A stretch of 64,000 nucleotides of DNA. It comes from Setoptus koraiensis (Eukaryota; Arthropoda). A program made the translations under genes and the position numbers. Positions within the stretch are counted from its first letter, which is position 1, and each line of letters starts with the position of its first letter. This document shows, in pieces, positions 23,557-37,041 of the stretch. The notes beneath the pieces are model-generated. The model had not been told where the DNA came from. It did no database searches and worked only from the letters and a program-made list of their open reading frames with translations. Location of the stretch: contig CM106586.1 in NCBI GenBank assembly GCA_048013815.1, forward strand, positions 9,424,001 to 9,488,000. Direction: 5' to 3'.

Positions 23557-24837
23557 GCATATAAAGCGTGTCTGTGCGTATAAACGCGCGCACCTTGTCG
23601 AAGCCGGTCGAGGCCGGTCGAAGCCGATCGAGGGCATTTATCGAGTCGCTCGAGCCGCCGCCACACGACAAATGCTGCCCATACAATAGATACAATAGCG
23701 GCCAGAGATTAGACCGTGCCGGTCAGCAATTTCGGCCAGCGATTTCGAAAGGATTAAGAGCGCGCAAAAGCAGGCCAGCCAAAGTTAAAAGTTGCTCTCT
23801 GGCGATCGTGCCAGCTCGTTTGCACGAGTTTGCCGCGTGCTGGCCGCGATTGTCAGCGACCGGCGCGCGTTATAATGGACGCAGTGTTGGGCCCGGCGAA
23901 CAATAATTAATTTGCGCTTGTTTGCTCGGTCGGTTGGTCTCATTTTTCAATTATCTTTTTATACCTGACGCACTTGCAGCGCTCAGCGGTGGTGCGAGTG
24001 ACGCTCGGGAGCTTGTTAGTGGCACGCTGATAAAAGAATCGCTATATTGCTGCTCCGAGCGAATATAATTGTCAGATAAGCGAGCGAATATAATTGTCAG
24101 ACGATACCTGTCGAACGCCGGCCACAAGTTGATTGGATTAGCGACACGGGCTCAACAAACACGCCGATTGGGCCCATTCTTTTCATTCATTCGGCAGTGG
24201 TCATGTGGCACGACACAACAAGTGGCGCACAAAGGCCGGCACGCGTTCTCTGACAGGCGCTCGTGCGCCAACGCGAGCTAGTTGATTGTTCGCTACGTGT
24301 CGCCAATTGTTGCTCACTGCCGCTTACGCCGCTGTCGCTGTCGGCCGCTAGCTAGGGTCGACAAGTTTGGACGCCCCCTGCCGGCCGGCCCGCACTACTA
24401 TAACAACTACAACAAGTACGCCCACCACTGCCAATGACAAGCGCCAACGGAACTATAACGGATAATAAAACTATAATGCAAATGTAACACAACAATGGCC
24501 TGGCTAACAATGGTCTATTTGCCTCCGATAATCACAATCGCGCGACACTAATCCTCTCAGCTCGTCGGCCGGTGTCATGTCCAGTGGTTGCAGTTGTTGT
24601 GGCTGTCGTTGTGGCTGTCGTTGGCGCTGTTGTTGGCGCTGTTGTTGGCGCTGTTGTTGTCGTTGTTGTTGGCCGTGCCGTTTGTTGGTGTTTGTTCAAT
24701 TAAAAATTGAAATTAAAAATCAAAACTCAAAACACGCTGAATTGGCAGCGAAAACTCGCAAACATATAGCAGCATCAACAGCAGAAAACTGTTTGCTGAT
24801 GGCTGCGAAAGTGACAAAAAGTGACAGGCGCCCGTTA

Positions 24838-24840
<3 letters not shown>

Positions 24841-24873
<33 letters not shown>
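24841..24873. repeat. (AC)n microsatellite
   Basis: About 33 bp of perfect AC dinucleotides. Confidence 0.95.
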
Positions 24874-24875
<2 letters not shown>

Positions 24876-25100
24876 TCCGCTCAACTGCTCTTGAGTTGGC
24901 CCGGCCGAGCAACGGTCCGAGGCGCCCGCTCGAGCGCCATCCACTTCCGGTCTCGGCTCCGGCTCTGCGCACCGGCTGCACAGGCCGCTGGATCGTGCGA
25001 TATTTATCGCAGCCACCGCAGCCGGTATGAGCCAACGTGAGCCAATATGAGCCGATATGCGACAATATGAGCGCGAGCTGGCTGATCATGGTGCTTCGCT

Positions 25101-25144
25101 GCACCATTTCGCGCCATTTCGCTCTATTTCGCGCCCTTTCGCGC
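25101..25144. repeat. 10-bp tandem array, GCGCCATTTC unit
   Basis: Four in-phase 10-bp copies (GCACCATTTC, GCGCCATTTC, GCTCTATTTC, GCGCCCTTTC). Confidence 0.85.
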
Positions 25145-26958
25145 CAACTGCACGCTATTGCGCAATAATTGAGCGGCCTGTCGAAGCGCCGCAACTGTGC
25201 AAAATTAGCTTGCGCGGCCCAATCGGCCCAATCAGCGCAGCTTGAACAGGCGCGATGGGGCCCCGGACACAATTAAAAACGCGCGCCGTCTGACGGTGGC
25301 GTTGGAGTGACGCGCCGCGTGCGTCATACCCGTCACACTGAATGATACTAGCTGTGCCGACTGCGATATTGCGCCGATAGCGCCGATCAAGTCGCCATCG
25401 CGACAGAGAGGGAGACGGGGAGCCTCATCATCAAATTCAAATCAATCTTGGCGCTCATCGCGCCCCCATCACGTGCTGTGCCACTGTTCGGGGCGAGCGT
25501 GTGCCGGCGCTGTGCCATGATTCATTGTTGCTACAAACAAGCGCTACGTCATTATTGTCGTTATTGTCGGCGCCATTGTTATTGCTCGGCTTTGGCTATT
25601 AAAAATAATAACAAGGCGACGCGGCGATCGCGCCATCGATTAGCCCGACGGCGCCGCCCGAGCTCGGCCCACGTAACAGCGGCGCACAGCGAAGCCTATA
25701 TCGGGCGATCGAGTTGACTTTTGGCCGGCACCGCTGGCCGCGCCGTCGGCTCGGGCGAACGCAGTGGGAACCCCCGATTCGCACACTCGACCGCCAGAAG
25801 TGCACGCGCTTGTGCACGTGCCGCGCTGCGCCGTTTTGGCGCGGCCACTTTTGTCTTGGCCGCTTTGGCAAATAGCGGCGCCTCTCTATGTGTTTTGCGC
25901 GCGGTGCGGGGGCGTTTCGCTTGCGTGCTTTCTCTGTGCCGCTGTGGGCTGCGGCGCGGCGCAGTCGGGACAGTCGGGCGCGGCAGAGTGGGCCAGTCGG
26001 GACGGCCGGGCGCCGCGGCGACCGGCGCGAGCGACGGTCCGAGCGGGATCCCGAGAATTGATTTGTGTTTGTGTGTGACTTATGGCGCCACGGCCGCACA
26101 ACATCGCTCGTGATCGGCGACACAGTGGCGCAAGCGAGCCCGTTATTATATAATGTGTAATGTTGTTATTGCTGTTGTTTGTGTTATATTATCGTTATTA
26201 TTATTGCTGTTATTGGGCCGCTTATTGTCATGATTATGTAAGCCGCTCTGTTTATATTGTGTCCGTCGTGTGCGTGTGCGTTGTGCTCCGTTTGTATCGT
26301 TTGAGTTTGTATCGTTTGTGTTTGTATCGTTTGTGTCGCTCGTGTCGGTGTTTGTGTCGCCCGTGTTGTTGTTTGTATGTTTGCGCGTGCTGACAACGAC
26401 AACCACGGCCGGACAAACAGTGGCCCGTCTCGGGCTGATTATGCGATCACCGTTTCAATTTGACACACGGCCGAGCGGCTGACGGGCCGGCGGGCGAGCC
26501 GGCCGCTCGGCATGCAGATGAAGCCGGCGCCCCAAAGCGGAAGCGGCTCGAGTGTCAACACGGCGCGCTCTGGCTGCTGTCCGTGCTGCGCCACTGTTAC
26601 TGTAACAGTGTGACACTGCACAGACACTGTATCTAAGGCACAGTGTGTAACAAGTAAATAAACGGTCATCACTCATCGTTCGGCCACCACTGACCAGTGC
26701 TGCGCATTGCGTCACCGGCCGACGGCGTGGGCGACAATGGTCGCTCAACGGCCGCTGGCGGCGCGCAAACAGTTGACAGTTATTAGACCGGTCGGCTCTA
26801 ATGATACAATTACTCGCCATTGGCAACATCCTAATGACGTCCACACCAGCCGCACCCTGGCGGCCGCGCCGACAACCACCGCTGACCAGCGGTCAATTTG
26901 CTGCGCGTCGCCATACGTCTCCAAGCGTCGCCATACGTCTCATCATATCGCCGCACAG

Positions 26959-27015
26959 CGATATTGCATAACGCGATCGGCGCGCAATCGCCGCATGGCG
27001 CGTTACGCAATATCG
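26959..27015. repeat. Hairpin, 17-bp stem with one mismatch and a structured loop
   Basis: CGATATTGCATAACGCG (26959-26975) pairs with CGCGTTACGCAATATCG (26999-27015). The 23-nt loop contains a further CGGCG/CGCCG pairing. The right arm includes the bZIP-like word GTTACGCAAT. Confidence 0.85.
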
Positions 27016-27660
27016 ATGGCCATATCGCACACGGCGAGCGGGTTGGCGTTATTTGCATCGTTTGCGACGGAACGAGACGGCGGGCGCCAGTGAGAGACAG
27101 CGCGAGACGGTGTGAGACGGCACGAGATGAGATGGCCAGATAAGATTAATTGGTGCAGTGGCCCGCTCGTCGGGCCGTGTCTTGGGGCCGTTCCTGGGGG
27201 CCGCAAGCGGCGCACAGATAATCGGCGAGATTGCCCACACTGGCCAACGAGAATCGGCCGCTGGCCAGTGTTTGTGTTTGTTTAGCCAGATTAGTGGCGG
27301 GCATAATGATCGGCGAGATTATCGCCGCGGCCCGTTGCGGCACCGTCGGCGGGCCGCAACGCGCCGCTTTATTTTTATTTTGCCGTGTGCCGGCCAGCAT
27401 CAACCCGCGACGATTGTGCCCACTGTGCCCACAATAACCGCACAATCGTCTCTTGGCTCACTGTTACATAATAATCTTCTCAGCGTGAGCTGCGGTCTGC
27501 CCGATCGGCTCACCGCAACGCGCCCCAACTGCCCAATCACAACTGCTGTGGCCCGTTCGTGGGCTATTCACGGCCGGTTACGTCACTGTTGCGCCCTCAT
27601 GGCCGCGCCACTCAGCACAGCGCCACAGCAACCTCTTTCGGCCCCCCCCCCTCCCAAATT

Positions 27661-27726
27661 GGCGCACAAACACGCGCAAATGGGCGCACAAACACGCGCA
27701 AATGGGCGCACAAACACGCGCAAATG
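27661..27726. repeat. 22-bp tandem array
   Basis: Three copies of a unit containing GGCGCACAAACACGCGCAAA. Starts are 22 bp apart. Confidence 0.9.
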
Positions 27727-27756
27727 CGCGCTGTACGTGCACCGTTTCGCGCTCGT

Positions 27757-27832
27757 TGAGCGGTGCGATATTGTTGATATTGTTGATATTGTTGTATCGC
27801 GCACAGCAATATCAACAATATCGCACCGCTCA
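27757..27832. repeat. Hairpin, 26-bp perfect stem, 24-nt loop
   Basis: Arms 27757-27782 and 27807-27832 are exact reverse complements: the left begins TGAGCGGTGCGATATTG, the right ends CAATATCGCACCGCTCA. The loop continues the GATATTGTT repeat seen in the left arm. The total of 76 nt is in the size range of a small-RNA precursor, but the perfect pairing is more typical of a recent inverted duplication. Confidence 0.95.
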
Positions 27833-29309
27833 TATCATCATGTACCGTACATGTTAACAGTGCTGCATGCGTGTGTTGCGTAATACATATTCAGTGGCTC
27901 GGGTCGGTGTGACAGCGAGTGTGTGAACTAACCTATCACCTAATACTCATTATATAACTTATAAGTCATTAAGTGCGCCAAGTGAAAGTCGCAACAGCGC
28001 CCAAAAACGACGCCACCAGCTACTCGTAACGTTGCTCGTATCATTTGTTATTTACATGTAACACGTGGGACACGCCGGGCCCCATCGCCAGTGTTGTGAG
28101 CGGCCCACAGTGGCCATAAAAGCAGATATAAATGGGCCCCGAAAGATCACACAGCACAATTGAGCGTGTGAGATTCACGCGTGGATATCTGTGGATCGCG
28201 CAAGGCCGCAGCTGCCGAGCCGAGCCGCGCTGTGCCGAGCGTCGTCTGTGCCGCTACCGGCGCCTCGTGTGCCGCCACCGGCGCTTCGGGTGCCGCCCGT
28301 TCCACAATTGCGCCACTGGTGACATTCGCGCCGGTTGCGCCAGCGGTGCGAGGGGCTCCGAAGAAAAAAGAACCGCTAATGCCCCCACTAATGCCACCGC
28401 GGGCCGGCCATCAGCGAGCGAACGACGGGCAAACGGGGCCAAAGTGCTAGTTTGAACGCAGCCAGAGACGCGCCAGGGACCCAACGGCCGCCTGTATCGG
28501 TATCGCATTTGGGTGTGTGAAACGGAATCCCGGGGCTGCCATCGGAACATGGGAACATTATGAGCCGGTTGGCGCCAACAAGCAAATGTGTGTCACAACA
28601 ACAACGACAACAACGACAACAACGACAACAACGTCAACAAGCGCGACAGCGCCAACTACAACTGGAACAACTTCATTGATAATTAATTGTTTTTGGGCCG
28701 GTCGCGGGCGCGTCGCCGCTTGCGGCCCGCAACAATGCGCGCCTGGCAGCAGCAACAATGGACTTGGTTGTTTGTATCCCATTACAAACAAGCGGATCGA
28801 GTTGCCAATAATGACCGGCCCGTCATAATGAAGCCAATCATCGTCGCCGGCGCTCTTATCTCGCTCGCTTATCTGTGCCGTTGCTGGCATTGGCCCGCTG
28901 AGGCTCACAATCACGGGTGCGCGTGGTATCGCTACTTATAATCAGGCGCTCGGTTTATTGACTGGCGGACGGGCCGCGTTTACCCGAGCCACCGCCCGAT
29001 CTGATTTATCGCCGCCTGCATGTTAAGCTGACTTATCGGGGGCAGCCACCGGTTGATTGTTGTGTGCGAGCTGCCAGGTTGGCTTCTGTGGTGCGCGGTC
29101 AACGCGCGTCCGCGCTCGCGTCTGCGGGCACCCAATGGGGCGCCGCTGGCCGGCCCGGCAACTGGCTAGTGATATAGCCTGTCGGTGATTGGTGCCCGGC
29201 GTGTTTTATTGCCAGATATCGCAATTGTTTGCAGTGGCTAGTGGCGCTTGTAATCTGCTCACGAAATCGCTCCTTCCATTAGATTAATGCGTCAGATTAA
29301 TTTTTATTT

Positions 29310-29450
29310 TATTCAATTGTGGCTGTCGTTGTCGCTGTTGTCGCTGTTGTTGTTGCTGGCGTTGTCGTTGTCGCTGCTGTTGTCGTTGCTGTTGTTGTTG
29401 GTGCTGTTGTTGTCGTCGTTGTTGGCGCTGTTGTTGTTGTGGTTGTGGCT
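29310..29450. repeat. (GTT/GTC/GCT)n microsatellite
   Basis: Interrupted trinucleotide repeats in the GTTGTCGCT style. The opposite strand reads CAACGACAG, and a complementary-sense CAACGACAG block lies at about 29560-29642. Confidence 0.85.
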
Positions 29451-30847
29451 GCGGTCGGGAGTCAGGGTGACACGACGACAACTCAATTATGGTCGCTGCC
29501 AGCGCGACAAATGAAACGCGATACCACTCGCCGTTATCGGTCGCCCCACAGCGACAACAGCGACACCGCCAGCGACAACAACAAACAACGACAACAACGA
29601 CAGCGACAACAACGACAGCGACAACAACGACAACAACAAACAACAAATTGTACAATTGTGGCCGACGACCAACAAATCCGGCCCGGCGGCCAGCGCCGAC
29701 CAGATTGATTGCCGGACAATCGATGCAAATTGAATTAAGCTCGCACCGGACTCAAATCCGCACGGCGCGCCAAACAAACGCGTCTGTTTTTTATTTATCT
29801 TTTATTTATCTGTCATCTGTCATCTTTCGCTGTGCAGTGGCACTGGCCCCTTACAACAACCTTGTCAGTGGCGAATTGCCAGTAGCAACAGTTGATACCA
29901 GCAAGCGCTTTGTTTGCCCCCTCGTCGGCCCATTGTTTTGGCCTCACGTTGGCGCTGATTGGCTGTTGTGAGTGATTGTTGGCCGGCGCCATAGCTGCCA
30001 ACTCTGCCGTTTATCCGCACGAATTTGTGTATCCGCGCACCGCAATCGGCGCGCAATCGCCCGCAACTCTTTTGCCCCGGCCCGGCCACTCCCACCGGCC
30101 GCTTGTGCTCAGACACAAGCAGGGCCGGTTGCGGTCGCCAGTGGCGACCCCCGGCTGCGCCAGGCTGCCCCGAAACCGCCCGGAGCGCCCTCCCCACGGG
30201 CGGCTCCACGCCACGAGCTCGCTACATATTGGCGCGTATGCGATCGGCACACATGCCTGGCAATGCAAGCCGATATGTATCAAATCGATATACGCCGATG
30301 CGCATCAATATAGAGCGATAATTGCGGGCACCGCGCGGGCATGCGGGCGTACGCAGCGCAGCGGTGAGCGGCGGGACCGTGCGACCGTGTTGACGGGCGC
30401 GCAACGGCGACGCGCAATGACAAGCGTCGTGACCAATAATTGACCAATCAAATGAAATCAAGTGGAAGCGGCGCGTCCGAAGTGCGTTTTTTGAGAGTCA
30501 GTTTGTTGGCTTTATTATCGATTTTATTGAGTGATTCGACAGTCACTAGCTGGCAGCCCCACAAGCCAACAAAGGGCACAATGCCCGTGCGCAGTGCGCC
30601 CCGTCTGGCGGCCGCAAACGTCGCCACGGAGCCGCACAAACCGACGGGCCGGCATCCGCGCGCGATAATATCACCGCTCTACATGCTGTTGTGCCCAAGC
30701 GAATATCTGGCCAATTGTGGCAGCACTCCATTGATTTTTGACAGCCACTTTGCAGCAACTGACAGCGCGGTCGAAATTAAGTGACTGCTCTCATTCTCTC
30801 GCTGTCACACCGCCGCCGTGTCACCCCGTCGCCTCGGACGGAATGGC

Positions 30848-30931
30848 GCGAACACTCGCCTATTCGTCGCGAACTCTCGCCCATTCTCAGCGAACTCTCG
30901 CCTATTCGTCGCGAACTCTCGCCCGTTCGGC
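30848..30931. repeat. 21-bp tandem array
   Basis: Four in-phase 21-bp copies of GCGAACTCTCGCCYATTCGTC with a few substitutions. Confidence 0.88.
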
Positions 30932-33900
30932 GCGAACGTTCGGCGCGGATGCGTTCGCCGGAGCGAACGCCCGTCAAGCGTCGGCGCTCGTCGGGCCCCG
31001 AAACGGAGTCGGTCGCGACAACCGGCGACGGGTCCCCCGTGTTCCGCCGGGCGCTGCCACCAGCGACAACGGCGACAACAGCGACAACGGCGACAACGGC
31101 GACAACGGCGAACTTTGTCAATATCCGCTCCGCTTTTGGCCCTTTTTTGGTGCTCCGACAGCTCGACGGCTCGACGTCCCGGCGGCCCGCCGCCTCGAAC
31201 GCCCGGGTTGACTGTGCGGGGCAGCGCTGCTGGGCGGCCGCGCGGGGAACGGAAGCGGCGCCGTTTATAGGCCCCTTATTGGGCCTCGACTGCGGGCGCC
31301 GCGCAGCGCCAAATTCAAACGTCCACTCGAAGCGTTCGAGTCGAACTGTTCGAATGCTCGAGTCGAACGTCGATGGCACTGTGCCGCTGAGCGCCACGAC
31401 TCGGCCGGCTGTGCCGCGCGGAGACGACAATCATTGTGAGACAATGTCACAATCAAAGTGGAGACGACACTGTCGGCCATAAACTATTGCCGCTATTACA
31501 TGGCAGTTATTAGTTTGTTATTGTGCAATTTGATAATCGGCGCGACCGGCGCCGCGCCGGCTTCGCCTGCTTCGGCGGCCCGATCGCCGCTGGTGGGCGG
31601 ATAATTCGGGCAGCGAGGCGGCGATCGAACGAGTTCTCGCAGCTCCACCAACAACAACGACAGCAACAACAACAGCAACAACAGTGACAACAACGACAGC
31701 TCATTTGACGTGATTTCGGCCAACGAGGGCGACCTATAAAGTCGCCGGTCACGCTCTCGAGTGCTCACAATGTGACGGTGGTCACTCGAAACATGATACA
31801 CGCCAATTGCGTTTAATTTACTGCCCTCAATGTGTGTATTATCTCTTTTAGAGCGCTCTAATGCGCACCATCTGATATGCTTAGTACGCTCCACTGATCG
31901 CTCTGTTGTTTGCTGGCGGCGGCCGGTTGTTGTCGCCGCCGTTGATTACTCGACTTGACTAGTTCTCGCTCCGGCCCGCCTCTAGCGGCGCGGCGGTCGG
32001 CCCGCGAGCGGTTGCGGCGGGCCGGTCTAATTGTATGTCCGTCTCATTCGCGTTTATTGGCTGCGCCGCGACGCGGCCAATAAATTGATCAAATTTATGC
32101 GCGCATTGTACACGCCAATTCACGTATCGATATGCACTGACATGTACACTGATATATGCGTATTGGCACCGCAAATTGTTGCAATTGTTGCATTTGCGAC
32201 GTCCAATTGAAATATGCAATCAGTGTCTCGAGCGGGCCGGGTACCCGCGCGCGGAGCGGCGTGACCGGGGTATTGGCGCCGCGCCGTCAGCGGGTCGCGA
32301 CGGGAACGGATCCGTTGGCGCTAACGTGTTCCGAACACTGTGCTCGAGCGCGACTGTGCGCGGGACCGATCGGGGCACACACAAACCCGACTGATTCGAG
32401 GGCGATTCGCGAGCGACCCGAAAGCGAGCGGCGAGTTGTGAGTGGCGACTCGGTTGCGTCTTCATTCGATTGCAATCATCGCCGGGCGAGTCGCAATTGA
32501 GCCAGCGGCGCGCCGGTCAGCGGCGCTGAGCGAGCGGTCAATGGTCAAGCGGGCGGATATTGTGCACATTGTGTCAATGTGTCATGGCTCGCCGCTCAAT
32601 CACACAAATCAATTTTCGTCAGCGTAATCTCAGCGCAGCGCACAGTTAATCGGAACAAACGTGACGACTGGCCACAATGGACGCTGGCCAATGGTCAGCG
32701 AGCAAATTTTTGCACGACGCGCCGACGACGCTCGTGACATGACTATTTGCTCTCTTTCGCTTGTAATAACGATAATAACAGCAACAATGAGCAATCAGGA
32801 TAATGCACAATAATAGCAGTGATAATCAAAATCATAATCACAATCAAAATCATAATCATAAACGCATAATCGCAGAGCCGTCATGCGATAATGACAGCAA
32901 TCATGTCTGACGCAACCATGTTGACGCGCGCAGCAGCTCGCCGATCAGCTGGCACGGACAAATGTCAAATTTGACAGTTCACATGTGTGTGTGCGGCGCA
33001 CAAACACTGTCCAATAGCGCAGTTGTCAATTGCGCTCAACATTGACAGCGTCTAACAACGTTTGTACATTAGTGACGTGTATTAATGACGTAACCTTTGC
33101 GCCGCTTTGATGAGTCAATCACAGACGGCATGCAAATGAATGTTTGAATGAGACGACGGCGGCCGCGGCACATTTGAGACCGCGCATTGCGTCATACGCT
33201 GGCGGGCCGGCCATTCATACTTGCGTTACGTACGCCGGCTTTTAATGGCCGGGCCGCTTGGCCCGCTTGGCGGCGCCGACATATAAACACGGTCGGCCGG
33301 GCCGGGCCGGTCGATATGAATGTGTCCTATAATGATGTTTCATTCAATACGTAACGCCGTGCGCGCCGCATGAATAATGCAGCCCACGCATGTTACGCAA
33401 TAATCGATCATCATTCATAAACTGTCCAACTGTTTAACTATTTAACTATTCAATAGTTTTTTCTTATTGCCCCCTCTTATTGGCCCTTTGTTGGCCAGTC
33501 GTCGATTGAGGGGGCAGCGGCGGCAAAAGTTGTTGTCGCCGCTGTTGGCGCTGTTGTCGCTGGCTGGCTGGCCGGCCGGCTGGCTGGATTGTTGGACACG
33601 ACGTCGGACACGACAACGGAGCGCAACACGACACAACACGAATTATGCAAATCGCCGGCCATTCACAACAATAACAAGTTGCGCAATGCGCAGCCACATC
33701 GGGCACAACGGCACACATTTTATCATCGATAGGCCGCTATCTCGCCAGCCAGTATCTCGCCAGCCAGTATCTTGGTAGCCAGAAGCTGGCGCTGGTGGCA
33801 TCGTTGCGTCGGGCAGGTAGTTTTGATTTTGCATCCAACGCCCATTAGCTGCCCGCCGGCCCGGCGCTTGCGAGAGACGAAAATCCGAGGCTCCGCGAGG

Positions 33901-34350
33901 CGAAAATCCGAGGCCCCGAGAGGCAGAAGAAACGAGGCGATGAAACGAATGGCTCGCTAATGGTCTGCGCCTCGGCTTTACTGACGTTTGCTCGCCTTGC
34001 GATATCCGTTGGAATGTCGCGACGATTTGGTTGAAAGTTTGGCTCAATCTCTCGGGCGAATTTCCCTGCATTCGCTAGAAAGGGAGCCAAATCAAACGAA
34101 AATCAACCGGGCCAACGGGAACAATGCAACCAATGTGCTATGGATAATATAATACGCGGATAAAATAATACAAAATAAACTGCCTGCTGAAACAATTGCG
34201 CGCCACGCTTGACCCGGCCCCGGCGGTGTTTCGATGGCGATTCGAGAGTGTCGAGATGTTAATCTTTGAAATCATCGCCGATTGCGAGTGGGCCAAATCC
34301 GTGCGAGCGGGCCCATTCTCGCTGCCCGACTGGCTGGCCGAGTCTTATTG

Positions 34351-34430
34351 CGAATGTCATCAAATATCATCGAATATCATCAAATATCGTCGAATATCAT
34401 CGGATATTGTCGAATATCACCGAATATTAT
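34351..34430. repeat. 10-bp tandem array, CGAATATCAT unit
   Basis: Eight in-phase 10-bp copies (CGAATATCAT, CAAATATCAT, CGGATATTGT and variants). The gradual divergence suggests an older array than that at 36361. Confidence 0.92.
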
Positions 34431-34630
34431 CAATAATATTCGGCGACATCATCATCGACACCGGCGTCATCGATGCTATCATCACCGACGACGATTATTA
34501 TTGGTTATTACGGGACAGCTCGCTTAATGGTCATGTTAATGATAATGGTGCAGCGCTGGGTGGCGCAGCGGTGATAATAGCGCCGATAATAACGGCGATA
34601 GTTGTTTCAAATTGGCGCCCGGCCCGCCGA

Positions 34631-34677
34631 ATAAGCCCGAATGAGCCCGAATGAGCCCGAATAAGCCCGAATGAGCC
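34631..34677. repeat. 10-bp tandem array, ATGAGCCCGA unit
   Basis: Four and a half in-phase copies, ATAAGCCCGA or ATGAGCCCGA. Confidence 0.92.
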
Positions 34678-36360
34678 GCACGGGCCGCGGCTGCCATGAC
34701 GGATATTTCGCGCCGAGCGGACCCGCTCCGTGGATAATAATAATTCAACGGCGGCTCGCGAGCGACGCCGGTCTCGCTTTGGTCGCCCCCGCAGAGCAGC
34801 ACGTGCAGCCGCACCTCATTGGGGTGCCGGTGGCGCCGAAAAGTAGGTTAGTTTTTTGAGTCACGGGCGCCCAGTTGAGGCCCGCAAGTCGCTGCGGCCG
34901 CTTGCCGCGCGCGTATATTAATTCTTGTGCGCCGCCCGGGCTCGTTTTGCGTCGGGAGTGGCGGCGCGGCGCCGCGACGGGCCCAATTGGCCCGGTGTTG
35001 CGACGGTCACATGATGAAAAAGAAATAAAAACAAAATATTCAATGTAAAACTGGCGACTAGTTATCTGGCTGGTTTCGTCAAGCGTTGCATCAACTCTCG
35101 AGCCGCGCCGCACGGAGCAGAGTCACAATATAGAGTGGGTGCCCCGATACGCCGATACGCGCCTGGCCAATATATATTAGCCCGGCTATTAGAAAACAGT
35201 TGGCAAACTGTCGGGATAAGCGGCGGATAAATACCTGAGCGGTTTGGCCCCGGTCGCGGACGCGCGCTGGCTGTTGTGCGCGACTCGGCGGGCTCATGAA
35301 TAATTTATGATGGCGCTCACGCGGCGACGATTTGATTCAATTTGAACCGACGCCGTTCGCCATAGCGCCCGTTTAGCCGCCATTTGGCGCGGACCGGCGA
35401 AGAGCGGGTAAAGGGTGGGAGCGCGATGGGAGCGGCAGGGAGAGTGGCGAATAAAGAGCAGAAATTTGCTGCTGTCAGCGGCCGTCTGGCGGCTAGCCCG
35501 AGCGAGCGTCGGCGGTCGGATACCCGCCGACAGTCAGTGAGAGCCTGGCGTCGCCGGCCGTGAGCATGGGCCGAGTCAGTGAGCCGGCGGGTATCAGTCA
35601 GTGTGCGGGTGCGGGGGGGGGGCGCCGCATTTTCGAATACATAATAAGTTGACACTTTGTTAGTCGTTATTGTCGCTGTCGTTTTATTATACAATATGGT
35701 AATAATAACGATAATATTAGATAATAATTCGTCCAGCCGGCTCGCTCGTTGTCTGGCGGCCAATTTCTCGCCCGCCAAGCTAATATACGGTTATAATGTG
35801 AGTGTTTATACAACTATTATGGCCCCGTGCGGCACACTTACTGCAGCAAATTTATCCCTTCCGGTCAGTATGGCCATAAAGTGACCACTGTCTAATGCCC
35901 GTCTAATGCCGCTGTCACAGGGCCATAATGCAACCAGCTGTGAGCGGTCTTGGCCGCTGTGAGTCGGGCCGGCGTGAGTGGCGCTGGCGTGAGTCGGGCC
36001 GGCGGCAAGCGGGCCGCTGACGGCGACAAAGAATGGGAGCCAACAACTTGTCTCACATTGTATAATAATGTATATGACACAATATGAAAGCGTGCAATAT
36101 GGTGCCCGTTGAATGGAAAATAAACAACGGGCGCCGCTGCATTATCGAGCAATAAAAGCATTCCTATGGCACCGCCAACAACGGGGCCCCAACAACAACA
36201 ACCAGCGGCCATAACAACAACGACAACAATAACTCACGCCGGCGCTAAACTGTCGCCTAAACGCAACCAAATTTAACGCCTCTATAACGAGCGGCCAAAC
36301 TCGTTCGAGCCGGGGCCCCTCTTTATAGGACCCTATAAAACGGCGCGCTCTTCCGGGGCC

Positions 36361-36420
36361 CCAACTGCGCCCAACTGCGCCCAACTGCGCCCAACTGCGC
36401 CCTACTGCGCCCTACTGGCC
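36361..36420. repeat. 10-bp tandem array, CCAACTGCGC unit
   Basis: Six in-phase copies; the first four are identical and the last two read CCTACTGCGC and CCTACTGGCC. Confidence 0.95.
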
Positions 36421-36939
36421 GGCCCGGAGTGTGCCGCACTGTCGAGCCATCCGCGCGTCGAGCCATTTGTGCGTCGAGCCGGCCCGGCGCAGGTAATCGA
36501 GCCGCTGTCGAGCTCGCTCGTGGGGCCCATTTCCCCTTCATCTATTTATTTCGCGTGTCGGCCCATTTCGGGCTTGCCGCTCGCATGGTGCCCGATGTGC
36601 TGCGATCAACGGCGTTTAGAGATGGTATCAGCTCAATTTCGCGTTGTCATACAACTTTTATTGGAGGCTCATTCGCTCGTTTTGGAGCATGTAAACTTTT
36701 GTTCAAATTGGCGCCATTCGAATTGAATTTGATTTTATTTTATTTGTGATTTTATTTGATCGAGCGCCCCGTTCACAAATCGCAATTTTTGTCAATTTAA
36801 TTTCCTATGGCGCCCTAATCTGGTTGCGCAATCGCCGGCTCACAATCTGTTGTCGGACAACAACAATACACACACACACACACCCATAACGGACCATCAT
36901 TTATCAAATGGCGCCATGACAGACACGACACAAGCCAAT

Positions 36940-36988
36940 GACGCAATCACATCATATGTACATACATATGATGTGATGTGATTGCGTC
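36940..36988. repeat. Long imperfect hairpin
   Basis: GACGCAATCACATC (left) pairs with GATGTGATTGCGTC (right) and the inner CATATGTA segment also pairs. A 5-nt bulge is caused by one duplicated GATGT in the right arm. The loop is minimal. Confidence 0.88.
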
Positions 36989-37041
36989 GCTTTCAGTCGG
37001 CTTGCTGGCGAGCAAGCGCGAGCTAATGATTTCGTGATAAA

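Larger units (their letters stand above)
22001..30500. other. Gene-free, repeat-rich region, part 2
   Basis: No gene, tRNA or rRNA could be supported. It includes a run of CATGAAT heptamers at about 22310-22345, (CA)n and (GTT/GTC)n microsatellites, a C9 run at about 27642, and two of the best hairpins in the window (26959 and 27757). Open frames of 100-240 codons at 25.6-27.9 kb overlap one another on both strands, are Arg/Ala-rich and show no domain. I treat them as chance frames in CpG-rich DNA. Confidence 0.55.

Noticed and set aside
25599-26123. 174-codon minus frame and overlapping plus frames
   Set aside because: Arg/Ala-rich with no domain, and the frames overlap in every register. 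Typical of GC-rich non-coding DNA.
27661-27726. Regularly spaced 22-bp repeats looking superficially like a small CRISPR array
   Set aside because: The copies are directly contiguous with no unique spacers, and the setting is eukaryotic. It is an ordinary minisatellite.
27158-27883. 241-codon plus frame
   Set aside because: Half of it is the 22-bp minisatellite and the 27757 hairpin. No domain, and the start is not an ATG with good context.
30738-31482. Open frames of 150-233 codons on both strands
   Set aside because: They are driven by the 21-bp array and CGACAACGG repeats, mirror each other on the two strands and contain no recognisable domain.
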